Part shown: in pieces, positions 43,584 through 51,756 of the stretch | Numbering within the stretch: position 1 is the first letter of the stretch | Layout of the letters: each line of letters begins with the position of its first letter | Origin: Actinopolyspora lacussalsi subsp. righensis | GTDB taxonomy: Bacteria; Actinomycetota; Actinomycetes; Mycobacteriales; Pseudonocardiaceae | Reading direction: 5' to 3' | Length of the DNA: 64,000 bases | Assembly (NCBI RefSeq): GCF_900116555.1 | Contig: NZ_FPAT01000002.1 | Location: 310,001-374,000, forward strand | Translations under genes and position numbers: made by a program | Notes under the pieces: generated by a model | The model's database searches: none | The model's input: only the letters and a program-made list of their open reading frames with translations | What the model was told of the DNA's origin: nothing

Positions 43584-44048
43584 TCAGGACTCCGCGAGGT
43601 GAGGTGGGAAACCGCCGGTGGCGATCGGACCCCACTCCTCGATCTCGATGCGGAGCAGCGACTTGTTCTGCCGGGCCATGGCTTCGCGGTACTCGTCCCA
43701 GTCCGGGTGTTCCCCGGAGATACAGCGGAAGTAGTCGACGAGACCGTCCAGCGCCTCGGGCATGTCCAGCACCCGCGCGCGGCCGTCGACTTGCACGTGC
43801 GGCCCGTCCCACTCGTCGGAGAGGACGCAGATCGACACTCGTGGGTCGCGGCGCGCGTTCCTGGCCTTCGCGCGGTCCGGGTAGGTGGAGACCACGATCC
43901 GGTCCTGTGGGTCGACGCCGCAGGCCACCGGAGACATCTGTGGGCGACCTCCGGCGCGGGTGGTCGACAGCAGACCGCGATGCCGCGGCCGGAGGAATTC
44001 CAGCAGTGCTTCCCGTTCGACGTGGTCGGCCGTGGCGATGCGTGGCAT
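43584..44048 (-). CDS. PPOX-class F420-dependent oxidoreductase
   Basis: 154 aa split-barrel flavin/deazaflavin fold: LLEFLRPRHRGLLSTTRAGGRPQMSPVAC, then RIVVSTYPDRAKARNARRDPRVSICVLSD and HVQVDGRARVLDM. This is the actinobacterial F420-dependent TIGR03618-like group, which reduces heterocycles or biliverdin-like substrates. The gap of 268 bases to the next gene shows no further gene. Confidence 0.83.
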   Translation of the reverse strand: MPRIATADHVEREALLEFLRPRHRGLLSTTRAGGRPQMSPVACGVDPQDRIVVSTYPDRAKARNARRDPRVSICVLSDEWDGPHVQVDGRARVLDMPEALDGLVDYFRCISGEHPDWDEYREAMARQNKSLLRIEIEEWGPIATGGFPPHLAES

Positions 44049-44316
44049 GAGTCCAGCATCTCACGCTGGCGTCTCGCCCCAGACTGTCCTTTTCGGACCG
44101 AGCAGGGCTCTGCTGCTCGCCTGATCGGACGGGAACGGGTTTGACGAGATTGCTCGCCTGCTCGTGGCCGCGCTGTCGAGGATCAACGGGAACCGAACGC
44201 ATTACTTGGCTGTTACCCGGTCCAGCGCGTGACCAACTCATGTCCCAGGAGCGGCTCGATCCGCTGCGCTCACATCCGATGTCGCTGTGACCAGCACACG
44301 CCACTAAGCTTGACCG

Positions 44317-44751
44317 ATGGCATCGGTAAGGCAGTTCCAAGTCACCTTCGACTGTGCGGAGCCTGAACGCGTCGCTCGTTTCTGGTGCGAGGCACTGGGG
44401 TACGTTGTGCCACCGCCGCCCGAGGGGTTCGCCACCTGGAACGATTTCAACCGTTCGCTGCCGCCTGAGCGGCAGGGCTCGGCATTCGCCTGCATTGATC
44501 CCTCCGGTACGGGGCCGCGGCTGTTCTTCCAGCGCGTTCCCGAAGGCAAGGTTGTCAAGAATCGAGTACATCTCGATGTGCGGGTCGGCACCGGGCTCGT
44601 GGGGGAAGAGCGTCTCGCCACGCTTGAGGCGGAGTGCGCACGACTGATCGCGCTCGGCGCGACGCGTGTGCGACTGCTGCCCGCCGATGGAAACGACGAG
44701 TCGTGCATCGTGATGCAGGACATCGAGGGCAACGAGTTCTGTCTCGACTGA
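44317..44751 (+). CDS. VOC (glyoxalase-like) family protein
   Basis: 144 aa. QVTFDCAEPERVARFWCEALGYVV opens a vicinal-oxygen-chelate fold; RLFFQRVPEGKVVKNRVHLDVRV and the terminal CIVMQDIEGNEFCLD complete the two beta-alpha-beta units. Metal ligands could be His or Glu residues in HLDV and EGNEF. Many members of this Glyoxalase_6 group have no assigned reaction. Confidence 0.8.
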   Translation: MASVRQFQVTFDCAEPERVARFWCEALGYVVPPPPEGFATWNDFNRSLPPERQGSAFACIDPSGTGPRLFFQRVPEGKVVKNRVHLDVRVGTGLVGEERLATLEAECARLIALGATRVRLLPADGNDESCIVMQDIEGNEFCLD

Positions 44752-44879
44752 AGCCCCTCCTCGCGGGTGAGCCCGACCACTCGATCGGGGTTTCGGTTGC
44801 CCGGCGGTAGGTGCGATGTACTTCGACTGCGAGTGGTGACGAAGTGGGGACCGTTCTTGGTCGAGATCCCTGCTTTTCC

Positions 44880-44936
44880 TGTGCGCTGGGCTGATGCGCC
44901 CTCGGTAGGATTCGAACCTGCGACACCCGTTGTAGG
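44880..44936 (-). other. partial tRNA-Arg 3' end and flank; left boundary repeat of an island
   Basis: 57 bases match 47961-48017 with four differences, in the same orientation. Bases 44897-44936 correspond to the 3' 40 bases of the intact tRNA-Arg(CCT), from discriminator to anticodon loop, including the T arm. Weaker similarity continues left to about 44839. This is the arrangement left when an element integrates in a tRNA 3' end. Bases 44752-44879 and 44937-45305 contain no gene I recognise; the minus strand just inside the repeat reads RPPNWPQTP, too short to call an integrase remnant. Confidence 0.65.
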
Positions 44937-45305
44937 CGATCTGGCGACCACAGACGGCCACCTTGACGGATGCGGGAGTTTGGGGCCAATTGGGGGGTCT
45001 GAGTAGTAGCGATACAGGATTTGGTGCTAGGCACGGTTTCGGCTGATGATCGAGGTGTCGACACACAGCTGTGGAGCGGCTGGAACGGTCCCGACTCCCT
45101 GTTCCCGCTGCTGTAACCAGGAAGGAAGATCGCCACCGGAGGATCCTGCACGCCTACTGCTCAGACCCCGGAAGGATTGAACGATGCTGCTGGTCAGCAG
45201 ACTGATTCAGCTTGCTTCGGATGTCGGTCGAGTACTGATCTCCGACGCTGTGAGCAGCATCGATACTCGCTGGCGTTTAATCTGTCATGACTGTTCCCCA
45301 GACCT

Positions 45306-46559
45306 TTACTCCGGGCGGAGGGCCATGCCACGCAACTGATGCGGCCCTTCGAGAAGAACAGACATACCCGGTAGGCTCGTGTGCATGAGGCTCTCTCCGG
45401 TGCTCTGGTCGTAGATCCGTAGCTCTGGTTCGTTCCCGTCCGAGGTCTGTGTAATCAGGGCCAAGCGGTTGTCGCGGACGGTCGCGCTGACCTCGCTGTT
45501 GCGCGGCACGATCTCGTCTTCGAGAGGGAACTCTTCGACCGTCTTTCCCGTGTCGATGTCGGTCCGCATGAACGCCTGGCGATCGAGCGAAGCCCACAAA
45601 AAGCTCTGGCCGTCGTCCGAGAGAACTGTACTGTCGAGGGCGGCGAGGCCGTAAGAGCTGTTCGGCCGAACGCTCTCTCCGTTCGCATCAGTGAGCGGCG
45701 TCTCGACCACCTCACCAGTGGAGACGTCCCAGGCTCGAAGGACAACCGGCCGCTCAGGATTCCCGCTGTCATCGGCAACCGCGGCCAAGTGATACATCGT
45801 CCCCTCTCGACAGGGCGCATCATGGTTCTGCTGTGCGGAACCCGAGACCGGCGCCATCCCGATGAGTCGCTCGTTCTGGCCGACAGCATCCGCGTCGGGC
45901 AAGTCCGATGAGCTGGAATCGTCACCGGAGAGACGAGTCAGCATGAACGACCCCGGCCCATGGGTGCCCCGGGTTTCGAGTCCCTGTTTGGCGGCCACCC
46001 GCTGATAGTCTCCGGAGGGCTGAGCCAGACCGTAGATCTCACCGCCGCAGGAGCCGGCTACTTGGTAGTAGCCCTCGACATTCTTCCGGCTCGATGCGCC
46101 GTCAGCATGGGTCACCAGCTGCTCGGTATAGCCGACTCCTGTGGTTCCTTTGTTGAACAGGCCGATGAAGCCGCCGTCGTTCGTCGGGAACAGCGCGTGC
46201 TGTGATGGGGCCTTGGGGCTGTCGGTGGTACGCAGTCGTTCATCGGTGAGCTGATAGTCCTGCTCAGTGTCGGAGAAGAACAGCCCGTCCTCCGACCACC
46301 CGATCGCCGCGGTATCCATGCCGGAGGTTTCGACGACGCTGATCTCTCCCGCCTCGCCGACCAGGACGAGGTGTCCCGCGGACGAATCCCCGGCGTCCTG
46401 CGCCGGAGGACTGATGTAGGCGGCAGCCCGAACGCCGTCCAAGGTCACATCCTGCGGCTCCTCGACATCCGCCACAGGACCAAAGCATGCCGACGTGGTC
46501 AGCAGGACCATGGCGAGCCCAACCGTTGCGCGTGCAGAAGAGAACGAAGATCGAGTCAT
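45306..46559 (-). CDS. putative lipoprotein, unknown function
   Basis: 417 aa from ATG 46557-46559 (GGGAG 7 bases upstream). The N-terminus MTRSSFSSARATVGLAMVLL ends in TTSACFG, a lipobox-like site with Cys25. The mature protein has repeated beta-strand segments (HLVLVGEAGEISVVE, AIGWSEDGLFFSD, VVLRAWDVSTGEVVETPL, QAFMRTDIDTGKTVEEF, LRIYDQSTGESLMH), like a beta-propeller surface protein. It lies inside the tRNA-bounded island and its base composition is less GC-rich than the flanks, in line with transfer. Confidence 0.7.
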   Translation of the reverse strand: MTRSSFSSARATVGLAMVLLTTSACFGPVADVEEPQDVTLDGVRAAAYISPPAQDAGDSSAGHLVLVGEAGEISVVETSGMDTAAIGWSEDGLFFSDTEQDYQLTDERLRTTDSPKAPSQHALFPTNDGGFIGLFNKGTTGVGYTEQLVTHADGASSRKNVEGYYQVAGSCGGEIYGLAQPSGDYQRVAAKQGLETRGTHGPGSFMLTRLSGDDSSSSDLPDADAVGQNERLIGMAPVSGSAQQNHDAPCREGTMYHLAAVADDSGNPERPVVLRAWDVSTGEVVETPLTDANGESVRPNSSYGLAALDSTVLSDDGQSFLWASLDRQAFMRTDIDTGKTVEEFPLEDEIVPRNSEVSATVRDNRLALITQTSDGNEPELRIYDQSTGESLMHTSLPGMSVLLEGPHQLRGMALRPE

Positions 46560-46786
46560 AAGGCTCCCGAAATATACGAAGCTGCGGTAGAGCATCATCC
46601 GCAATTTCGCGGATGATACCCCACCGCATGGAATACCTGTTTCCCATTATCGGGCGAGCTGCGTCGATCAGAGTGTCTGATAAGTGACGGTGAAGACGTC
46701 ATCCCGGATGTTTCCTGGGTATACACCGGGTCCGCCATTGCTGTCGAGATCGATACGGAAGTCTACTATAGGCCGCCCAGACAAAA

Positions 46787-47665
46787 TGAAGGTTATGCAG
46801 GTGTGGTGATCAGTGGGGATAGACACAAAGAAGCAACGGTCTTCCCGGTATCATGCTGTTCGACCAAAAACAAGCAGTACGCCAAGGAAGGACCGTTGCG
46901 TTACGCGGATACCACAGGGTTGAGTGAGGACCAGCTATGCTGGTTGGCTGAGCGGATCAGTGGGTTGATTCGATGGGACCCGAGGAGCACTGTCGGTGTT
47001 CATGGCTCTCATGGTGACGTTGGAGTCCTATCGGACGAATCTGACCCAGAAACAATTGGCGGCGTTCCGAAATGTGAGCCAGTCGACGATTTCGCGGTTG
47101 GCGCGTCGGATGAGCCCGTCCTGGCTGACACGTTGGACGAGGCACACGCCACGCTTGAGGAGTTCCACGGACGAGTCACCCTCGTGGATGGTGTACTCAT
47201 CCCCACTGGGAATCGTCGTTACCAGGGAAAACTGTATTCCGGAAAGCATCGACGCTACGGCGTTCGTCTACAACTGATCACCGATCTTCGAGGGAAACTT
47301 CTCGCATGTTCGGAGATATTTCCCGGGGCGCCCATGACCTCACGGTGTTCCGGCACTCATCGCTGCACGAGACGCTCAATCATGCCAACACCATCGGGGG
47401 TCTCGGTTATCTGGGAAATGCTATCACTCAACCCAGCAAAACACCAAAGAACGGAAAACTCGACCTCGACAGAGAAAAAGCCAATACTAGGATAGCTTTC
47501 CTGAGCTACCCGGTCGAACGCGCCATCGCCTACCTGAGATATTGGAATATCCTGGCCACTCGATACCGCCGGCCACTCGTTCATCTTCGACGAATACTCC
47601 ACATCATCACTGGACTCCGGCGACTCCTAGAGACCTGGTAAACAGTTCAGTGCATAACCTTCAAT
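46787..47665. mobile_element. decayed IS5-like insertion sequence, 879 bp
   Basis: Perfect 13-bp terminal inverted repeats: TGAAGGTTATGCA at 46787-46799 and TGCATAACCTTCA at 47653-47665. The interior is one transposase gene broken by frameshifts. Length and gene plan match small IS5-group elements of actinomycetes. I could not identify a target-site duplication with confidence. Confidence 0.8.
46896..47641 (+). pseudogene. IS5-family DDE transposase, frameshifted
   Basis: Reading with three frame changes restores the family order: DTTGLSEDQLCWLAERISGL, then (frame change near 46.99 kb) SYRTNLTQKQLAAFRNVSQSTISRLARRM, the helix-turn-helix part; then (back near 47.1 kb) VTLVDGVLIPTG and GKLYSGKHRRYGVRLQLITDLRGKLL, with the DDE Asp; then (near 47.31 kb) GAHDLTVFR, GGLGYLGNAITQP and VERAIAYLRYWNILATRYRRPL, to the end LRRLLETW. 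It cannot make an intact enzyme. Confidence 0.8.
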
Positions 47666-47960
47666 GCAGGATATAAAGGTAGATCGGATTCAATGGTATG
47701 AATGGCTTGCCTTCGTTTGCTCTGAGGAGCCCAGCTGGGTGGCTACGTCGCGGGCGCGGTGGCTCGCCCGTAGGAACTGGCCGTGTGAGGGCGTCCGTGG
47801 TGGGACGGAACTTCGCGGGAGCAGGTGCCCAACCGGCCACGGTGCCAGGTCGAACCGGTGTGAGTGGTGAGTTTCCTCGGCGGCCAGAGCCCTGGCCGAC
47901 CTGCACGGGAAGACTGAGCGAAAGTGGGGATCGATCTTGGTGGTGATCCCTGCTCGCCCG

Positions 47961-48017
47961 TGTGCGCTGGGCTGATGCGCCCTCGGCAGGATTCGAACCT
48001 GCGACACCCGCTTTAGG
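47961..48017 (-). other. right boundary repeat of the island (3' end of tRNA-Arg plus flank)
   Basis: Direct-repeat partner of 44880-44936, 3,081 bp apart. It includes the 3' 40 bases of the intact tRNA-Arg gene and 17 bases beyond its 3' end. Bases 47666-47960, between the IS element and this repeat, show no gene. Confidence 0.6.
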
Positions 48018-48050
48018 AGAGCGGTGCTCTATCCCCTGAGCTACGAGGGC
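47978..48050 (-). tRNA. tRNA-Arg (anticodon CCT)
   Basis: 73 nt cloverleaf: acceptor GCCCTCG with CGAGGGC, D arm GCTC-AGGGGATA-GAGC, anticodon arm CCGCT-CTCCTAA-AGCGG with anticodon CCT, variable GTGTC, T arm GCAGG-TTCGAAT-CCTGC, discriminator G. CCA is not encoded. Decodes AGG, a rare codon in GC-rich actinomycetes. Its 3' end is duplicated at 44.9 kb. Confidence 0.95.
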
Positions 48051-48239
48051 CTGTTCGGTTGTCAGCCGGGTCGGTACGTGCCGATCCGCACCAAAGGATA
48101 CCGGCCCGGTGGGTGTCCTCGACACCGGCCCCGGCAGTGGCTGTGCTCCGGGCGAACGGCACCCGCCGCTGATCTTTTCGGAACCGGCACACGCGTATGG
48201 TCGACTTGCCGCTACCGTGTGCGATAGGACGGCACTGGG

Positions 48240-50369
48240 GTGACCATGACGAACGAGTACCACGGCGACGCCCGCAGCGTGACGCAGGCCGGGCGGGTCG
48301 ATCGTTTCGAGCAGCACCTGCACTTCCACGGAACCGACGCTCGCCCTCCGGAACGCCCGATGAGCATCCCGGCCGAGCCGACACTGCTGGTCGACCGGCG
48401 GGACGAGCACCACACGCTGCACGATGTCCTTGACCGCTCCTCCGCCGCGAACGGCTCGTCCGGCTCCGGGGCGGGAGCTGTCCTGATCGCGCTGTGCGGT
48501 CTCAGCGGTATCGGCAAGAGCACGCTCGCGCGGAGTTTCGCCTGGCAGGTGCACGAGCGTTTCGAGGACGGCTTCTGCTACACCGACTGGCACGGCCACC
48601 CGGTATCCGGCTCCGCCGAGCTGGCACGCTCGTGCCTGCGCAAGCTGGGCACGGCCGAACACGAGCTACCCGCCGCCGACCGGGACGCGTTGCAGCTGCT
48701 GCGTGACCGCACCCGTGGCCGCAGGATGGGGTTCGTCTTCGACGGACTGGTGCACCCGCGACAGCTGCTCGACCTGCGGCTCGCGGCCCCGGAGAGCATG
48801 ATCCTGTTCACCAGCCAACACGCTGCCTCGGAGTTCTCCTCCGACGGGGTGAGCTCGATCGACCTCGAACCACTTTCCCGGCACCACGCGATCGAACTGC
48901 TCGCGCGAATCACCGGCACGGATCCGGTCGTGACGGACCCGGATGTCGGGCGACTCGTCGAGCTCTGCGGCTACACTCCGTTGGCGCTGGAGTTCGTGGG
49001 TAGAAAGATCAGGCGACTCAAACACTGGACACCGCGCCGCGCGGCCGACTGGCTCGCCGGTTCCGCCCACCGTGGCGAGATGCTGCGTGACAATCCCGAA
49101 GTGCGGGACACCCTGGAACTCGCGGTCACCGACCTTCCGGCCGAGCAGGCCGAGCTCTATCGGCTGCTCGGCGCGACTCCCTGCCGCACTTTCGACACCG
49201 CCACGGTCGCCGAGCTGCTCGACGCCGACCCCGCCGACGCGGAGGACCTGCTCTACGAACTGCACGCGGCCAATCTGGTGCTCGAGTCCGAGCCGGGGCG
49301 CTTCCACCTGCACGATCTGGTGCGGATCCACGCGATCGAACACGCCGGAAAGCTCGAACCGGGGGACTCCGAGCGGGCGCACCACCGCCTGGTCACGCGG
49401 TACCGCCGGATGGGCGCCCACGCCGACCGGGCGGTGATGGAACCGAGCAGGTTGCGGGTGGCGGGCGACGAGCACCTGGTGGCATCCGAGGAGAACCCCT
49501 TCACCAAACCGACCGCGCTGCGCTGGCTGGAGACCGAGTTCGCGAACATCGTCGCGCTGGTCCACCACGCGAGCGGACGCGGCGACCACGAAACCGTGCT
49601 CGCGCTCTGTGATGGTGCACTGTGGACACTGCACAACCATCACAAGCACTACGAAGGGACGCTGCGAGCCTTCGAGCTGGCGATCGGGGCGGCCGATGGA
49701 CGGGACGATCCGTTGGCGGGGGCGAGGATGCGGATCCTGCGCACCAGGCTGCTCATGGAGTGCCGGCGGTTCGCCGAGGCGCACGAGCAGGCCCTCGAAG
49801 CGCGGGAGAAAGCCGCGAGCACCGGGCACCGCCAAGTGCTCGCCTCGGCCTACGAGTTCCACGGTCGGGTTTACCTGGAGCAGGAGCACTACGAGCCCGC
49901 CCTCGAACTGTTCCGCGCCGCGTGGGAGATCAGCGAGCGACTGGGGAAGCCACGGGGAATGGCCCTGGTGGAGCACTTCGCGGCGCGGGCGCACAGTGGA
50001 CTCGGAGACCAGAGGAAGGCCCTGGAGTACCTGGAGAGCGCGGCGGCACGGTTGGCGGACTTCCCGAACGACCGGCGCACCTCCGCCAAGGTGAGGCTGA
50101 CCACCGGAGTCGTCCTGCGGCGCATGGGACGGCACCGGCAGGCCGTGGAGCAGCTGGAGCGAGCCGTTGTCGAACTGAGCTCCCACCGCTCCGCCGAGGA
50201 CGACGAGAAGCTGCTGTTCGAGCTGGCCGCGCCGTTCGAGGAGATGGCCGCTTCGCTGCGCGAGATCGGTGAGCGGGACCGGGCCGAGGAGTGCCTGCGG
50301 GAGGCCGTCGCGATCTACGAACGCGCGGGAAGTCCGAGGGCCGAGAGACTGCGATCCGGAACGGGATGA
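48240..50369 (+). CDS. STAND NTPase with NB-ARC core and TPR-like repeats
   Basis: 709 aa from GTG 48240 (ATG 48246 is an alternative). A short N-terminal segment NEYHGDARSVTQAGRVDRFE precedes an NB-ARC ATPase with P-loop GLSGIGKST (87-95), a Walker B-like MGFVFDGLV, and ELCGYTPLALEFVGRKIR (the GLPLA-type motif). From about residue 430 to the end are TPR-like helical pairs (AYEFHGRVYLEQEHYEPALELFRAAWEISERLGK and others). No DNA-binding or nuclease effector domain is visible. Such proteins are signalling switches, used in regulation or anti-phage defence. It begins 190 bases beyond the tRNA that borders the island. Confidence 0.82.
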   Translation: MTMTNEYHGDARSVTQAGRVDRFEQHLHFHGTDARPPERPMSIPAEPTLLVDRRDEHHTLHDVLDRSSAANGSSGSGAGAVLIALCGLSGIGKSTLARSFAWQVHERFEDGFCYTDWHGHPVSGSAELARSCLRKLGTAEHELPAADRDALQLLRDRTRGRRMGFVFDGLVHPRQLLDLRLAAPESMILFTSQHAASEFSSDGVSSIDLEPLSRHHAIELLARITGTDPVVTDPDVGRLVELCGYTPLALEFVGRKIRRLKHWTPRRAADWLAGSAHRGEMLRDNPEVRDTLELAVTDLPAEQAELYRLLGATPCRTFDTATVAELLDADPADAEDLLYELHAANLVLESEPGRFHLHDLVRIHAIEHAGKLEPGDSERAHHRLVTRYRRMGAHADRAVMEPSRLRVAGDEHLVASEENPFTKPTALRWLETEFANIVALVHHASGRGDHETVLALCDGALWTLHNHHKHYEGTLRAFELAIGAADGRDDPLAGARMRILRTRLLMECRRFAEAHEQALEAREKAASTGHRQVLASAYEFHGRVYLEQEHYEPALELFRAAWEISERLGKPRGMALVEHFAARAHSGLGDQRKALEYLESAAARLADFPNDRRTSAKVRLTTGVVLRRMGRHRQAVEQLERAVVELSSHRSAEDDEKLLFELAAPFEEMAASLREIGERDRAEECLREAVAIYERAGSPRAERLRSGTG

Positions 50370-50455
50370 TCGGAGGTTCCGTTCTTCTCCGGTGGCGTGT
50401 TCCCGGACGGGCGACCACGAGGTGAACGGAGCACCCCGCCGCATCTCCGGCCGAC

Positions 50456-51628
50456 TCACTCGGGGACGAACGGATCCACCGGCGGAGCGGTTGCCCGCCA
50501 CGACGGTTCGGGAAGATCCAGCAGTTCGTAGACGACGCGTCGCAACTCGCCCGCCGCTCGGTCGTGGTTGGCGAAGGTGTCGGCTGCCAGTCTCTCGTGT
50601 CCGGGAACCGGGGCCGCCGCCGTGATCTGCTCCTTCAGCTCCGCCGTGCCCGTCAGATGGCAAGCTCGTTTCCCGAGTTCGTACCTCGGGGTGTTCGCGA
50701 CGATCTCCCGAGCTCCGAAACTGCCCAGCAGCAGCCGCTTGCCCAGGGCCGCCGCGTAGAGCCCCAGGGAACCGTGATCGGCGACCACGGTGTCCGCCGC
50801 GACCAGGGTGGCCTTCCAGCCCCGGTCCGGCGGTACCAGCACCAGCCCGGCGTCCCTGGCTCGCCGGGTCCACTGTTCGATCTGCCAGGGACCGTGCAGG
50901 TCCCAGACGTTCGGGTGCAGCACCAGCGCGATCGTGTGGGTCTCGGCGGGCAGTGCCCCCACCAGCTCCGCCGCAAGCTCGGGGCGGCGGGCGAACAGTG
51001 CTCGTTCGCCCCAGGTGGAGGTGAGCACGACGAGCTCACGATCGCCGATGCCCAGCGCATTCCGGTAACGCTCCCGAGCCGGGAGGCTGGCCCGGAGTCG
51101 GTCGAAGCAGGGATCGCCGACCACACCGACCCGTTCCCGCAACCGCGGGTTGTGCCGACCGAGCAGGGACAGCTGGTCCTGGTGCGTCAGGCAGACCGCG
51201 GCGGGAACCGGCTCGCCGTGCCGCAGCAGTTGATCGCGGGACAGTCCGGCCACCTCCGAGGTGAATCCGGTCGCGGCAGGGCGGTGCTTGTGGTGGCCCG
51301 CCCCGTGCGAGAGCGTGAGCACCGGCATGTCGAGTTCGTGCAGCGCACCGTTGCCGCTGGGGGAGATCGCCAGATCGAACTCCGCGGCGCTCGCCCGCTG
51401 CCACGGGACCACGCGCATCCCGGCCCGCCGGAAGTGGTCGGACAGGTCAGTGTCGAACGCCGACCCCTCGGCACGGGTGAACCGGGTCTCCACCCGGAAG
51501 TCGTCTGCGAGAACGGGCAGCACGTCACCGAGCCGGTCCAACGCCGTCAGGTTGCGTACGACCCCCAGCACCCGGCGCCGTACCGGAACGGTGCCCCACG
51601 GCTCCCGGCTCCCGGCTCCCGGCTCCAT
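50456..51628 (-). CDS. CDP-glycerol glycerophosphotransferase/glycosyltransferase-like protein
   Basis: 390 aa from ATG 51626-51628. RRRVLGVVRNLTALDRLGDVLPVLADDFRVE opens a GT-B-like N-domain. The later motifs LTLSHGAGHHKHR, VGVVGDPCFDRL, VLTSTWGERALF, LVLHPNVWDLHGPW and TVVADHGSLGLYAAALGKRLLLG follow the pattern of teichoic-acid CDP-glycerol transferases (HG...K, and D-H-G-S). The substrate in an actinomycete is unknown; a cell-surface polymer is plausible. Confidence 0.65.
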   Translation of the reverse strand: MEPGAGSREPWGTVPVRRRVLGVVRNLTALDRLGDVLPVLADDFRVETRFTRAEGSAFDTDLSDHFRRAGMRVVPWQRASAAEFDLAISPSGNGALHELDMPVLTLSHGAGHHKHRPAATGFTSEVAGLSRDQLLRHGEPVPAAVCLTHQDQLSLLGRHNPRLRERVGVVGDPCFDRLRASLPARERYRNALGIGDRELVVLTSTWGERALFARRPELAAELVGALPAETHTIALVLHPNVWDLHGPWQIEQWTRRARDAGLVLVPPDRGWKATLVAADTVVADHGSLGLYAAALGKRLLLGSFGAREIVANTPRYELGKRACHLTGTAELKEQITAAAPVPGHERLAADTFANHDRAAGELRRVVYELLDLPEPSWRATAPPVDPFVPE

Positions 51629-51756
51629 GCCCGGATTGTATCCGACGGCAGGCGGAACGAACCGTTCTCGCCGGAATGTTACGGGGCGCCGGTCACGACC
51701 GTGAGCCGCGATCCTGTCGCCGAGCGGCACGCCACGGGCGGTGCCCGGAGCGCCGC

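Noticed and set aside
44937-45305. Integrase remnant inside the left boundary repeat
   Set aside because: Only a few residues such as NWPQTP resemble integrase ends; too little to call.
47661-48662. Long minus-strand frame containing VAQGIEHRSPKAGVAGSNPAEGA
   Set aside because: This is the antisense or sense translation of the tRNA-Arg gene, a well-known false protein; the plus-strand STAND gene explains the rest.
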